Shown here: positions 1 to 8,740 of the stretch, in pieces
Position numbering within the stretch: position 1 is the stretch's first letter
Layout of the letters: every line of letters begins with the position of its first letter
Assembly: GCF_003480315.1 (NCBI RefSeq)
Contig: NZ_QUIV01000023.1
Coordinates: 460 to 46,973 of the forward strand
Origin: Clostridium sp. AM33-3
GTDB lineage: Bacteria > Bacillota > Clostridia > Lachnospirales > Lachnospiraceae
DNA: 46,514 nt
Reading direction: 5' to 3'
The notes under the pieces: model-generated
Database searches by the model: none
Told to the model about the DNA's origin: nothing
What the model saw: the letters and a program-made list of their open reading frames with translations, nothing else
Translations under genes and position numbers: made by a program

Positions 1-194
1 TCCAGGGTCGTGATGACCAGTTCTTCCGGATCCTGATATGCGGTGTCATTCATCGCATTATAAAGTGCCAGAAGCGCCCGCTTTTCCTTAAAGATCATTC
101 GAAAGATCCGGTCTTTGTAGGCGCGGACCGGAACGGGGTGTTTCAGATTCTTCTCGGTCTGATAAAATGCAGTGGTCAATGTGTTTTTTGCCAT
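1..194 (-). CDS. Rpn/PD-(D/E)XK nuclease-transposase family protein, N-terminal part only
   Basis: The minus strand encodes about 64 residues from an ATG at 194 and runs off the left edge, so the C-terminus is missing. The start is set by a GGAAGGAG ribosome site six bases upstream. The protein begins MAKNTLTTAFYQTEKN and contains YKDRIFRMIF followed by LLALYNAMN and DPEELVITTL. I recognise this as the opening of the Rpn-like PD-(D/E)XK nuclease/putative transposase family, which is usually multicopy in Lachnospiraceae. Known members promote RecA-independent recombination in Escherichia coli; a role here is inference. The catalytic residues lie outside the window. The gene faces outward and one arm of a long inverted repeat lies just upstream. 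Confidence 0.65.
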   Translation of the reverse strand, partial: MAKNTLTTAFYQTEKNLKHPVPVRAYKDRIFRMIFKEKRALLALYNAMNDTAYQDPEELVITTL

Positions 195-275
195 AGGCAT
201 CTCCTTCCTTATGCCGGAATCCCATTCTGCTTTTCTTTATCATTCTGGAATTCCTTTGTGTTGATAGTTGGGTGT

Positions 276-438
276 TCAAGCAAAGAAAAATTCCAGTAGA
301 TAATTCAGAATGGCATCGCCATAGAAATGAGAGAACCGCAGGCTGTAACCAAATGCACCATGACCAATGCGGTTTAAAAGAATATTTCTGCTTTGCCTAT
401 AACATATCATGTTTATAAAGGAGCTGCAAGCATTTTTC
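276..438. repeat. Left arm of a ~163-bp inverted repeat shared with 46352-46514
   Basis: The sequence from TCAAGCAAAGAAAAATTCC onward is the near-exact reverse complement of the last ~163 bases of the window. By eye there are only a few substitutions until the match decays near 438. It sits in the 5' flank of the Rpn-family gene, so it is probably the conserved upstream part of a multicopy element. Confidence 0.85.
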
Positions 439-458
439 GAACCTTTATTCGTTCCGTC

Positions 459-476
459 CTATAATTGCAATTATAG
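459..476. promoter_or_regulatory. Perfect 18-bp palindrome upstream of the first cell-wall-binding gene
   Basis: CTATAATTGCAATTATAG is a perfect dyad 43 bases upstream of the -35 box at 519. A related but degenerate sequence (TATAACTGTAAATTATAGAG) occurs at about 1696-1714 upstream of leuB. It could be an operator for a dimeric regulator; no regulator is identified. Confidence 0.35.
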
Positions 477-518
477 AGAATCGAAAGAAAATCGTCAGAT
501 AATTGCCCGGCAAATTCG

Positions 519-548
519 TTGACAAATGCCATTGGAAAAAGGTATCAT
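519..548 (+). promoter_or_regulatory. Sigma-A promoter for the 597-1601 pair
   Basis: TTGACA at 519-524 and TATCAT at 543-548 are 18 bases apart. The start of transcription would fall near 555, about 40 bases before the first gene. Confidence 0.65.
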
Positions 549-596
549 AAACTATAGCAGTAAGAGTGTTCTGACGGAAAAAGGAGAATGATCGTT

Positions 597-1187
597 ATGA
601 AGAAAAATATGTTTAAGATTATGGCGCTGAGCCTGGCTATGGCTACGTTATCTACCACTGCGGCTTTTGCGGCAGGCTGGGGCAAGGTTGGCAGTGAGTG
701 GTATTATTACCAGGAGGACGGAACCGTGGCAAGAAATACCTGGATCAACACGCTGGTCAGCAACGATGAATCCGGCGAGCTTACCTATCAGGTGGGCAAT
801 AAGGATTTTGCGACCGAAGAGGGTAAGACCATCGCTGCGTCCTACTGGGTACAGGGAAATGGCACTATGGCTGCCAGCTGCTGGGTAGCAGACGGAGATG
901 CCTGGTATCGTGTAGATGCAAAGGGTCTGATCCTGAAAGACCAGGTCTATAATGAGAATAAGGATATGTACTATCTCGGCAAGGATGGCAGAATGGTGAC
1001 CAATTCCTGGTATCAGAATGAGGAAGGCAAGTGGTATTACTTTGGCGAGAATGGCAAGGCAGTCAAAAACGGCTGGAAGACCATTGATGATGCAGAGTAT
1101 TACTTCTTAAAGAGTGGCACTATGGCAACTGATGTAAATATTCCGGGCGGCGGACATGTTGGAGCAGACGGAAAGCGTGACCGCTAA
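597..1187 (+). CDS. Secreted cell-wall-binding-repeat protein
   Basis: The 196-residue protein has a clear signal peptide (MKKNMFKIMALSLAMA..., cleavage probably after AAFA). The rest is tandem cell-wall-binding repeats of the choline-binding type, seen as the aromatic cores WYYYQEDG, MYYLGKDG and WYYFGENG, each followed by a Gly-Trp or Asn-Trp turn. No catalytic domain is present, so it is probably an exported surface protein held on the envelope by its repeats. I chose ATG 597 rather than ATG 588 because GGAG at 583-586 is only one base from 588 but ten from 597. It is followed after 15 bases by a second, shorter protein of the same kind, and both end at the terminator at 1647. Confidence 0.8.
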   Translation: MKKNMFKIMALSLAMATLSTTAAFAAGWGKVGSEWYYYQEDGTVARNTWINTLVSNDESGELTYQVGNKDFATEEGKTIAASYWVQGNGTMAASCWVADGDAWYRVDAKGLILKDQVYNENKDMYYLGKDGRMVTNSWYQNEEGKWYYFGENGKAVKNGWKTIDDAEYYFLKSGTMATDVNIPGGGHVGADGKRDR

Positions 1188-1202
1188 AGAAAGGACAGAT
1201 GC

Positions 1203-1601
1203 ATGAAGATGACGGGAGTTATGAAAAGGGCGGCTGTGTTGTGCATGGCAGTGCTGCTTACTTTGTCTTCTGCATTCTTAAGCTATGCGGAGAACGGCTG
1301 GAAGCGCAGCGGAAGTGTATGGAATTATTACTATTCCAATGGCAAGATGGCTAAAAATACCTGGATCAAAAATGGAGATGTGCTGTTCTGGATCGAGGAG
1401 GACGGTACTATGGCCACATCCAAATGGCACGAACAGGACCATACCTGGTACTATCTGGATGCCAGCGGAGCAGCTGTGACCGGCTGGAAAGAAATAGACG
1501 GGAAGTGGTACTATTTCAAGGAAGATCATGCTATGGCTACGGAAGAAACGATCGGAAGCTATTATGTAGGCAAAGATGGGGCCTGGGACAGCCGCAAATA
1601 A
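1203..1601 (+). CDS. Short secreted cell-wall-binding-repeat protein
   Basis: This 132-residue protein has a signal peptide (hydrophobic stretch AAVLCMAVLLTLSSAFLSYA) and then four aromatic repeats: VWNYYYSNG, LFWIEEDG, WYYLDASG and WYYFKEDH. It ends in YYVGKDGAWDSRK, the same ending style as its upstream neighbour (GGGHVGADGKRDR), so the two are probably tandem paralogues. AAGGA lies seven bases before the ATG. It has no enzyme domain. A surface-binding or structural role is inferred from the repeats alone. Confidence 0.78.
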   Translation: MKMTGVMKRAAVLCMAVLLTLSSAFLSYAENGWKRSGSVWNYYYSNGKMAKNTWIKNGDVLFWIEEDGTMATSKWHEQDHTWYYLDASGAAVTGWKEIDGKWYYFKEDHAMATEETIGSYYVGKDGAWDSRK

Positions 1602-1646
1602 GACAGAAAACGCAGCACCAGGGCACAGAAACGATAATATGAAATC

Positions 1647-1687
1647 AAAATATCGCCGTGAGGATATACCTTGCGGCGATATTTTTT
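1647..1687 (+). terminator. Rho-independent terminator after the cell-wall-binding pair
   Basis: AATATCGCCG pairs with CGGCGATATT around a 15-base loop and is followed by seven T residues. Confidence 0.85.
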
Positions 1688-1764
1688 TGTCATTTTATAA
1701 CTGTAAATTATAGAGTTAATTCCAATCTTGTATAGATGTTTCTGAATAAATTCTGGCAGATCGG

Positions 1765-1793
1765 TTGAAAAATGGAAATAAATGCGTTAATAT
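1765..1793 (+). promoter_or_regulatory. Probable sigma-A promoter of leuB-ilvD-ilvB
   Basis: TTGAAA at 1765-1770 and TAATAT at 788-793 of the same kilobase (1788-1793) are 17 bases apart. The implied leader is about 90 bases. I see no T-box or leucine-rich leader peptide in it. Confidence 0.5.
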
Positions 1794-1890
1794 GGGAAGA
1801 AACACGTTATGATTCATACATAGCGCAAACAGACAGATACCCCAATCCCCTATGACCGGAGCGGGATGGATCAGAAAGAGGTAAGACACC

Positions 1891-2976
1891 ATGAATTGTA
1901 ATATCGTAACGATTCCCGGAGATGGAATCGGACCGGAGATTGTGCGCGAGGCGTGCAAGGTACTTGATAAGGTTGGGGAGGTGTACGGACATAGCTTCCA
2001 GTACACAAAAATTCTGATGGGCGGCTGCTCCATCGATGAATACGGAGTTCCGTTGACCGATGAGGCCCTGGAAACCGCAAAGAAAAGTGATGCGGTTTTA
2101 CTTGGTGCTGTTGGCGGCAATGTAGGAAATTCAAAATGGTACGACGTGGCACCGAACTTAAGACCTGAGGCGGGGCTGCTGGCAATCCGCAAAGGCCTTA
2201 ATTTATTTGCGAACCTTCGCCCGGCTTACCTGTACAAGGAGCTGGCAGATGCCTGTCCGTTAAAAAAAGAAAACATCGGCGACGGCTTTGACATGATCAT
2301 CGTGCGTGAGCTGACCGGCGGTCTGTACTTTGGCGAGCGTCATACCGAGGAAGTAGATGGCGTGCTGCAGGCAACCGATACCCTGACCTACAACGAGAAT
2401 GAGATCCGCCGCATTGCCATCAAGGCATTTGATATTGCCATGAAGAGAAGAAAACATGTCATCAGCGTGGACAAGGCCAACGTGCTGGATTCCTCAAGAC
2501 TCTGGAGAAAGGTTGTTGAGGAAGTGGCTAAGGATTATCCGGAAGTAAAGCTGGAGCATATGCTGGTTGATAACTGTGCTATGCAGCTTGTCATGAATCC
2601 GGGGCAGTTCGATGTTGTGCTGACCGAGAACATGTTCGGTGATATTCTTTCGGATGAGGCGAGCATGATCACCGGTTCCATCGGTATGCTGTCTTCCGCA
2701 AGCTTAAACGAGACCAAATTTGGCATGTACGAGCCAAGCCATGGCTCCGCACCGGATATTGCAGGTAAAAACCTGGCAAACCCGATCGCCACGGTCCTTT
2801 CCGCAGCCATGATGCTTCGTTATTCCTTTGATATGGATAAGGAGGCAGATGCCATTGAGGCAGCAGTTCAGCAGGTGCTGACGGAAGGCTACCGCACCGG
2901 TGATATTTATTCTGAGAAATGCAGGAAGGTCGGAACTATCGAGATGGGTGACCTGATTGCGGCACGCATCCAGTAA
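1891..2976 (+). CDS. leuB: 3-isopropylmalate dehydrogenase
   Basis: The enzyme oxidises and decarboxylates 3-isopropylmalate to 2-oxoisocaproate with NAD+, the third step of leucine synthesis in the cytoplasm. The 361-residue length is typical of the family. Landmarks are the N-terminal [10 protein letters not shown], the substrate-arginine region [16 protein letters not shown] near residue 140, the metal-binding [10 protein letters not shown] near 250 and the NAD-binding [14 protein letters not shown] near 285. AAGAGGT precedes the ATG. It heads a co-directional run with ilvD and ilvB. The other leucine genes (leuA, leuC, leuD) and ilvC are not in the window, so the pathway is scattered in this genome. 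Confidence 0.95.
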   Translation: MNCNIVTIPGDGIGPEIVREACKVLDKVGEVYGHSFQYTKILMGGCSIDEYGVPLTDEALETAKKSDAVLLGAVGGNVGNSKWYDVAPNLRPEAGLLAIRKGLNLFANLRPAYLYKELADACPLKKENIGDGFDMIIVRELTGGLYFGERHTEEVDGVLQATDTLTYNENEIRRIAIKAFDIAMKRRKHVISVDKANVLDSSRLWRKVVEEVAKDYPEVKLEHMLVDNCAMQLVMNPGQFDVVLTENMFGDILSDEASMITGSIGMLSSASLNETKFGMYEPSHGSAPDIAGKNLANPIATVLSAAMMLRYSFDMDKEADAIEAAVQQVLTEGYRTGDIYSEKCRKVGTIEMGDLIAARIQ

Positions 2977-3018
2977 AAATGTATCATATACAGGAGTTCA
3001 CATGAGGAGGAGTCAGAT

Positions 3019-4680
3019 ATGAGAAGTGATAATGCAAAAGCAGGAATGCAGCAGGCACCGGCCCGCTCTCTGTTCCGTGCGCTGGGATTAACCGATGAAG
3101 AAATGGAACGTCCGTTAATCGGTATCGTAAGTTCCTACAATGAGATCGTACCGGGTCATATGCATCTGGACAAGATTGTAGATGCAGTAAAGCAGGGTGT
3201 AGCCATGGCAGGCGGAACTCCGATCGTATTCCCGGCCATTGCAGTGTGTGACGGTATTGCCATGGGACATGTGGGAATGAAATACTCCCTGGTAACCCGT
3301 GATCTGATTGCTGACTCCACCGAGTGTATGGCACTGGCACATCAGTTTGACGCGCTGGTCATGGTTCCGAACTGTGACAAGAATGTTCCGGGCCTTTTAA
3401 TGGCGGCAGCCCGCTTAAACATCCCTACCGTGTTCGTCAGCGGCGGTCCGATGTTAGCCGGTCACGTAAAAGGCGAGAAGCGCAGCCTTTCCAGTATGTT
3501 TGAGGCAGTCGGCTCCTATGCAGCAGGCCTTATGACTGAGGAGGATGTCAAGGAGTTTGAGTGCAAGGTCTGCCCGACCTGCGGTTCCTGCTCCGGTATG
3601 TACACTGCAAACAGTATGAACTGTCTGACCGAAGTTCTCGGCATGGGCTTAAAGGGCAACGGAACCATTCCGGCCGTTTATTCCGAGCGTCTGGTCCTGG
3701 CAAAGCATGCCGGTATGGCAGTTATGGATATGTTAAAGAAAAACATCCGTCCGAGAGATATCATGACCGAGGCAGCATTCCGCAACGCCTTGACCATGGA
3801 TATGGCTCTTGGCTGCAGCACCAACAGCATGCTGCATCTGCCGGCTATCGCCCATGAGGCTGGCGTTGAGCTGAATGTAGACATTGCGAATGAGATCAGT
3901 GCAAAGACTCCGAACCTGTGCCATCTTGCACCGGCAGGACATACCTATATGGAAGATTTAAACGAGGCAGGCGGCATCTACGCAGTTATGAATGAGATCA
4001 GCAAGCTTGGTCTCTTAAATCTGGACTGCATGACTGTAACCGGCAGGACTGTTGGCGAGAACATCAAGGACTGCGTCAACAAGAACCCGGAGGTCATCCG
4101 TACCATCGACAATCCGTACTCTAAAACCGGCGGCATCGCAGTTCTGCGCGGCAACCTGGCACCGGATTCCTGCGTTGTAAAACGTTCCGCAGTGGCACCG
4201 GAGATGCTGGTACATGAGGGTCCGGCGCGTGTCTTCGACAGCGAGGACGATGCCATCGCAGCCATCAAGGGCGGCAAGATCGTAGCCGGTGACGTGGTAG
4301 TTATCCGTTATGAGGGACCAAAGGGCGGTCCGGGCATGAGAGAGATGTTAAACCCGACCTCCGCCATCGTTGGCATGGGCCTTGGCTCTACGGTAGCCCT
4401 GATCACCGACGGACGTTTCAGCGGCGCATCCCGCGGTGCATCCATCGGCCATGTGAGCCCGGAGGCAGCAGCAGGCGGCCCAATCGGCCTGGTGGAAGAG
4501 GGCGATATCATTGCCATCGATATCAACGCCAATACCATCAACATGAAGGTATCGGATGAAGAACTGGCAAGACGCCGCGCAAACTGGACTCCGAAGACCA
4601 AAGAGGTCAGCGGATACTTAAAGCGCTATGCTGCACTGGTTACCAGCGCAGACAAGGGCGCAATCTTAAAAGGAAACTAA
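3019..4680 (+). CDS. ilvD: Dihydroxy-acid dehydratase
   Basis: This Fe-S dehydratase converts 2,3-dihydroxy-isovalerate and -3-methylvalerate to the keto acids for valine, leucine and isoleucine. The 553-residue protein shows the signature [13 protein letters not shown] near residue 119, the cluster-binding [18 protein letters not shown] near 185-200 and the C-terminal [25 protein letters not shown] lies just ahead of the ATG at 3019. It follows leuB by 42 bases and precedes ilvB by 39 bases, consistent with one operon. The Cys-rich motifs indicate an oxygen-sensitive cluster, fitting an anaerobe. Confidence 0.96.
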   Translation: MRSDNAKAGMQQAPARSLFRALGLTDEEMERPLIGIVSSYNEIVPGHMHLDKIVDAVKQGVAMAGGTPIVFPAIAVCDGIAMGHVGMKYSLVTRDLIADSTECMALAHQFDALVMVPNCDKNVPGLLMAAARLNIPTVFVSGGPMLAGHVKGEKRSLSSMFEAVGSYAAGLMTEEDVKEFECKVCPTCGSCSGMYTANSMNCLTEVLGMGLKGNGTIPAVYSERLVLAKHAGMAVMDMLKKNIRPRDIMTEAAFRNALTMDMALGCSTNSMLHLPAIAHEAGVELNVDIANEISAKTPNLCHLAPAGHTYMEDLNEAGGIYAVMNEISKLGLLNLDCMTVTGRTVGENIKDCVNKNPEVIRTIDNPYSKTGGIAVLRGNLAPDSCVVKRSAVAPEMLVHEGPARVFDSEDDAIAAIKGGKIVAGDVVVIRYEGPKGGPGMREMLNPTSAIVGMGLGSTVALITDGRFSGASRGASIGHVSPEAAAGGPIGLVEEGDIIAIDINANTINMKVSDEELARRRANWTPKTKEVSGYLKRYAALVTSADKGAILKGN

Positions 4681-4719
4681 GCGTAGACCGTAGCAGAGAC
4701 AGATAAGGAGTGTTTTGAC

Positions 4720-6426
4720 ATGGCGGAAACCAGAGTATTAAATGGATCAGAAATCCTGATCGAATGTTTAAAAGAACAGGGTGTAAAGACCGTGTTCGGT
4801 TATCCGGGAGGAGCCATCTTAAATATCTATGATGCGCTTTACAAGCATCAGGATGAGATTACCCACATCCTGACCTCCCATGAGCAGGGCGCATCCCATG
4901 CTGCGGACGGTTATGCAAGAGTTACGGGAAAGGTTGGCGTATGCCTGGCTACTTCCGGCCCGGGCGCTACCAACCTGGTAACCGGTATTGCGACCGCATT
5001 CATGGACTCCATCCCAATGGTAGCCATTACCTGTAATGTTGGTGTGAGCCTGCTTGGCCGCGACAGCTTTCAGGAGATCGACATCACCGGCGTGACCATG
5101 CCGATCACCAAATACAATTTCATCGTAAAAGATATCAAAAAGCTGGCCGATACCGTGCGCCGGGCATTTACCATCGCGCAGAGCGGCAGACCGGGTCCGG
5201 TCCTGATCGATATCACCAAGGATGTGACTGCGGCAGAGTATGAATACACTCCGCAGGAGCCGGCTCCGATCGTGCGTCAGACCGATACCATCCGCGAGGA
5301 GGATATCGAGGCTGCGCTGGAGATGATCCGTAATAGCCAGAAGCCGTTTATTTTCGTGGGCGGCGGAGCAGTGCTTTCCAGTGCATCTGAGGAGCTGAGG
5401 GCACTGGCTCACAAGATCCAGGCGCCGGTTGCCGATTCTCTGATGGGAAAGGGTGCGTTTGACGGAACTGATGAGCTCTACACCGGTATGCTCGGCATGC
5501 ACGGAACCAAGACCTCCAACTTTGGGGTGAGTGAGTGTGATCTCCTGATCGTGGCAGGAGCCCGCTTCAGTGACCGTGTTACCGGCAATGCCTCCAGGTT
5601 TGCGAAGAATGCAAAGATCCTTCAGATCGATGTAGACCCGGCTGAGATCAACAAAAACATCCACACTCATGCAAGCGTCATCGGTGACTTAAAGATAGTT
5701 CTGCGCAAGCTCAACGCCCGTCTGGATCCGATGAATCATGAGGAATGGATCCAGCATGTAGAGCGCATGAAGGACATGTATCCGCTGCGCTATGATAAGA
5801 CCCAGCTTACCGGCCCGTTCATCATGGAGACTATTGATGAGCTGACTAAGGGCGACGCCGTTATCTGTACTGAGGTTGGCCAGCACCAGATGTGGGCTGC
5901 ACAGTACTACAAATACAGAAAGCCGAGAACCCTTCTTACTTCCGGCGGACTTGGCACCATGGGCTATGGCCTGGGCGCTTCCATCGGAGCAAAGATGGCC
6001 TGCGGCGATATGGGACATCCGGATACCCCGGTATTCAATATTGCTGGAGACGGCTGCTTCCGTATGAATATGAATGAGATCGCTACCGCCACCCGCTACA
6101 ATATCCCGATCATCCAGGTTGTGGTAAACAACCACGTGCTGGGTATGGTGCGCCAGTGGCAGAACCTGTTCTACGGAAAACGCTATTCACATACTGTATT
6201 AAATGATGCAGTGGATTTTGTGAAGCTGGCTGAGGCCATGGGTGCAAAGGCTTACCGCGTGATCAGACAGGAAGATTTAAAGCCGGTTCTGGAGGAGGCT
6301 ATTGCGCTTAAGGCTCCGGTACTCATTGAGTGCCAGATCAACTGTGACGACAAGGTATACCCGATGGTATCACCGGGAGCTCCGATCCAGGATGCATTTG
6401 ATGACACCGATCTGAAAATTAAGTAG
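4720..6426 (+). CDS. ilvB: Acetolactate synthase, large (catalytic) subunit
   Basis: This thiamine-diphosphate enzyme condenses two pyruvates to acetolactate, or pyruvate with 2-oxobutyrate. The 568-residue protein has the N-terminal TPP-binding glutamate in TSHEQGASHAADGYAR, the conserved SGPGATNLVTG, a central FAD/dimer domain and the C-terminal TPP/Mg motif GDGCFRMNMNEIATA...VVVNN. AAGGAG precedes the ATG. No small regulatory subunit (ilvN/ilvH) lies beside it, so feedback control must come from a subunit elsewhere or be absent. The catabolic AlsS type is less likely given the leuB/ilvD context. Confidence 0.93.
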   Translation: MAETRVLNGSEILIECLKEQGVKTVFGYPGGAILNIYDALYKHQDEITHILTSHEQGASHAADGYARVTGKVGVCLATSGPGATNLVTGIATAFMDSIPMVAITCNVGVSLLGRDSFQEIDITGVTMPITKYNFIVKDIKKLADTVRRAFTIAQSGRPGPVLIDITKDVTAAEYEYTPQEPAPIVRQTDTIREEDIEAALEMIRNSQKPFIFVGGGAVLSSASEELRALAHKIQAPVADSLMGKGAFDGTDELYTGMLGMHGTKTSNFGVSECDLLIVAGARFSDRVTGNASRFAKNAKILQIDVDPAEINKNIHTHASVIGDLKIVLRKLNARLDPMNHEEWIQHVERMKDMYPLRYDKTQLTGPFIMETIDELTKGDAVICTEVGQHQMWAAQYYKYRKPRTLLTSGGLGTMGYGLGASIGAKMACGDMGHPDTPVFNIAGDGCFRMNMNEIATATRYNIPIIQVVVNNHVLGMVRQWQNLFYGKRYSHTVLNDAVDFVKLAEAMGAKAYRVIRQEDLKPVLEEAIALKAPVLIECQINCDDKVYPMVSPGAPIQDAFDDTDLKIK

Positions 6427-6482
6427 GATCGTTATCATATAATTATGAGAAATCTAATTCTATAAAGAAGGAGGAAGAAACA

Positions 6483-7568
6483 ATGGGAAGAGTCTACAAT
6501 TTCTCAGCAGGACCAGCCGTATTACCGGAGGAAGTCCTGAAGGAAGCCGCAGAAGAAATGCTTGATTACAGAGGCACCGGAATGTCAGTGATGGAGATGA
6601 GCCATCGATCTAAAGCCTTTGAGACCATTATCGAGGAAGCGGAGCAGGACCTTCGGGATCTGATGAACATTCCGGATAATTACAAAGTGCTGTTTTTGCA
6701 GGGAGGTGCCCATCTGCAGTTCTCCGCCATTCCGCAGAACCTGATGAAAAACGGTGTAGCTGATTACATCATCACGGGTCAGTGGGCGAAGAAGGCATTT
6801 AAGGAAGCGCAGAAATACGGAAAGGCAGTGGCTGTTGCATCAAGTGAAGACAAGACTTTCAGCTATATTCCGGACTGCTCTGACCTGCCGATCGACGATG
6901 ACGCAGACTATGTATATATCTGCGAGAATAATACCATCTATGGCACCAAATACAAAACCCTGCCAAATACTAAGGGAAAAACGCTGGTGGCTGACATCTC
7001 TTCCTGCTTCCTCTCTGAGCCGGTGGATGTAACCAAATATGGTCTGCTTTACGGTGGTGCCCAGAAAAATGTCGGACCTGCAGGTGTTGTTATCGTGATC
7101 ATCCGTGAGGACCTGATCCGTGAGGATGTGCTTCCGGGAACCCCGACCATCTGCCAGTACAAGGTGCAGGCCGATGCCAAGTCTCTGTATAATACCCCGC
7201 CATGCTATGGCATTTATATCTGCGGCAAGGTATTCAAATGGTTAAAGAAACGCGGCGGTCTTCAGGCTATGAAGGAGTACAATGAGAAAAAGGCAAAGAT
7301 CCTCTACGATTTCCTGGATCAGAGCAAGCTGTTTAAGGGAACCGTTGCCAAAGAGGATCGTTCCTTAATGAATGTTCCGTTTGTTACGGGAGATAAAGAT
7401 CTGGATGCAGAGTTTGTCAAAGAGGCAACTGCAGCGGGCTTTGTAAACTTAAAGGGACACCGTACCGTAGGCGGCATGCGTGCCAGCATCTACAATGCCA
7501 TGCCGATGGAAGGCGTGGAGAAGCTGGTTGCGTTCATGAAGAAATTTGAGGAGGCGCATCAGGCATGA
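6483..7568 (+). CDS. serC: Phosphoserine aminotransferase
   Basis: This PLP enzyme makes 3-phosphoserine from 3-phosphohydroxypyruvate and glutamate, the second step of serine synthesis. The 361 residues fit the family. It begins YNFSAGPAVLPEEVL, has the GTGMSVMEMSHRS segment, and the PLP lysine lies in GGAQKNVGPAG near residue 195. A GAAGGAGG ribosome site precedes the start. Its last codons overlap the start of serA by four bases (ATGA), so the two are translationally coupled. Confidence 0.96.
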   Translation: MGRVYNFSAGPAVLPEEVLKEAAEEMLDYRGTGMSVMEMSHRSKAFETIIEEAEQDLRDLMNIPDNYKVLFLQGGAHLQFSAIPQNLMKNGVADYIITGQWAKKAFKEAQKYGKAVAVASSEDKTFSYIPDCSDLPIDDDADYVYICENNTIYGTKYKTLPNTKGKTLVADISSCFLSEPVDVTKYGLLYGGAQKNVGPAGVVIVIIREDLIREDVLPGTPTICQYKVQADAKSLYNTPPCYGIYICGKVFKWLKKRGGLQAMKEYNEKKAKILYDFLDQSKLFKGTVAKEDRSLMNVPFVTGDKDLDAEFVKEATAAGFVNLKGHRTVGGMRASIYNAMPMEGVEKLVAFMKKFEEAHQA

Positions 7569-8725
7569 GAAAGATCCATTGCATCAACGCCATTTCTAAA
7601 TATGGCGCAGACCAGTTCACAGAAGACTATCAGCTCACAGATGAGGTAAATGAGGCAGAGGGTATTCTGGTCCGCAGCGCATCCCTTCATGAAATGCAGT
7701 TTTCCAACTCCCTGCTGGCTATTGCCCGCGCAGGAGCCGGTGTCAATAACATTCCGCTCGATGCTTGTGCACAGGAAGGCATTGTTGTTTTTAACACTCC
7801 GGGTGCCAATGCGAATGGCGTTAAGGAGCTGGTGCTTGCCGGATTGTTCCTGGCATCCCGCGATATCGTGGGCGGTATCGAGTGGTGCAAAGAGAATAAA
7901 GAGGACGCAAACATTGCCAAATCTGCCGAGAAGGCAAAGAAGGCCTTCGCCGGCTGCGAGATCAAGGGCAAGAAGCTTGGTGTGGTAGGTCTGGGTGCCA
8001 TTGGTGCTGAGGTTGCCAATACAGCCATTGCTCTGGGTATGGAGGTTTACGGCTATGATCCGTACATTTCTGTTAATGCGGCATGGAGACTGTCTCGTGA
8101 TGTAAAGCATACCACCAGCCTGGACACGATCTGCCAGGAGTGTGATTACATTACCCTGCATGTTCCGGCTGTGGATTCCACAAAGGGCATGATCAACAAG
8201 GCTGCCATCGAGCAGATGAAGGACGGTGTGATGATCTTAAACTTTGCCCGTGACCTTCTGGTCAATGAAGATGACCTGGCTGAGGCATTAAAGTCCGGCA
8301 AGGTAAAAAAATATGTGACCGACTTTGCAAATCCGAAGTCCGTGAACATGGACAATACCATTGTGATCCCGCACCTGGGCGCTTCCACGGAAGAGTCTGA
8401 GGACAATTGTGCGAAGATGGCAGTTCAGGAGATCATGGATTATCTGGAAAACGGAAATATCCGTAACTCCGTCAACTATCCGGCCTGCGATATGGGCGTG
8501 AAGAAGGCGGCCTGCCGTGTGGCAGTTTTACATATGAATATTCCGAACATGATTGGTCAGATTACCGGAGTACTGGCTGCCGGAAAGATCAACATTTCCG
8601 ACATGACCAACAAGAGCCGCGACAAGTTCGCTTATACCCTGATGGATCTGGAGCATACGCCGGATGACATCATGGTACAGAAATTAAATGCCATTGAGGG
8701 TGTCTTAAGAGTCAGACTTATCTGA
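7565..8725 (+). CDS. serA: D-3-phosphoglycerate dehydrogenase with ACT domain
   Basis: It catalyses the first step of serine synthesis, oxidation of 3-phosphoglycerate with NAD+. The 386-residue protein has a split substrate domain, the nucleotide-binding GVVGLGAIGAEVANTA near 140, the arginine of NFARDLLVNEDDL, the histidine of IPHLGASTEES, and a C-terminal ACT domain (RVAVLHMNIPNMIGQITGVL...) that in relatives binds serine. The usual catalytic-glutamate segment (DVFxxEP) is replaced by TDFANPKS, with no glutamate. The start overlaps the end of serC. No serB is next door. Confidence 0.93.
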   Translation: MRKIHCINAISKYGADQFTEDYQLTDEVNEAEGILVRSASLHEMQFSNSLLAIARAGAGVNNIPLDACAQEGIVVFNTPGANANGVKELVLAGLFLASRDIVGGIEWCKENKEDANIAKSAEKAKKAFAGCEIKGKKLGVVGLGAIGAEVANTAIALGMEVYGYDPYISVNAAWRLSRDVKHTTSLDTICQECDYITLHVPAVDSTKGMINKAAIEQMKDGVMILNFARDLLVNEDDLAEALKSGKVKKYVTDFANPKSVNMDNTIVIPHLGASTEESEDNCAKMAVQEIMDYLENGNIRNSVNYPACDMGVKKAACRVAVLHMNIPNMIGQITGVLAAGKINISDMTNKSRDKFAYTLMDLEHTPDDIMVQKLNAIEGVLRVRLI

Positions 8726-8740
8726 TCAGAAAACCGTACA

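Noticed and set aside
1688..1890. T-box or leucine leader peptide upstream of leuB
   Set aside because: No T-box sequence or specifier stem is visible. The short frames present (MIHT and MTGAGWIRKR) are not rich in branched-chain residues.
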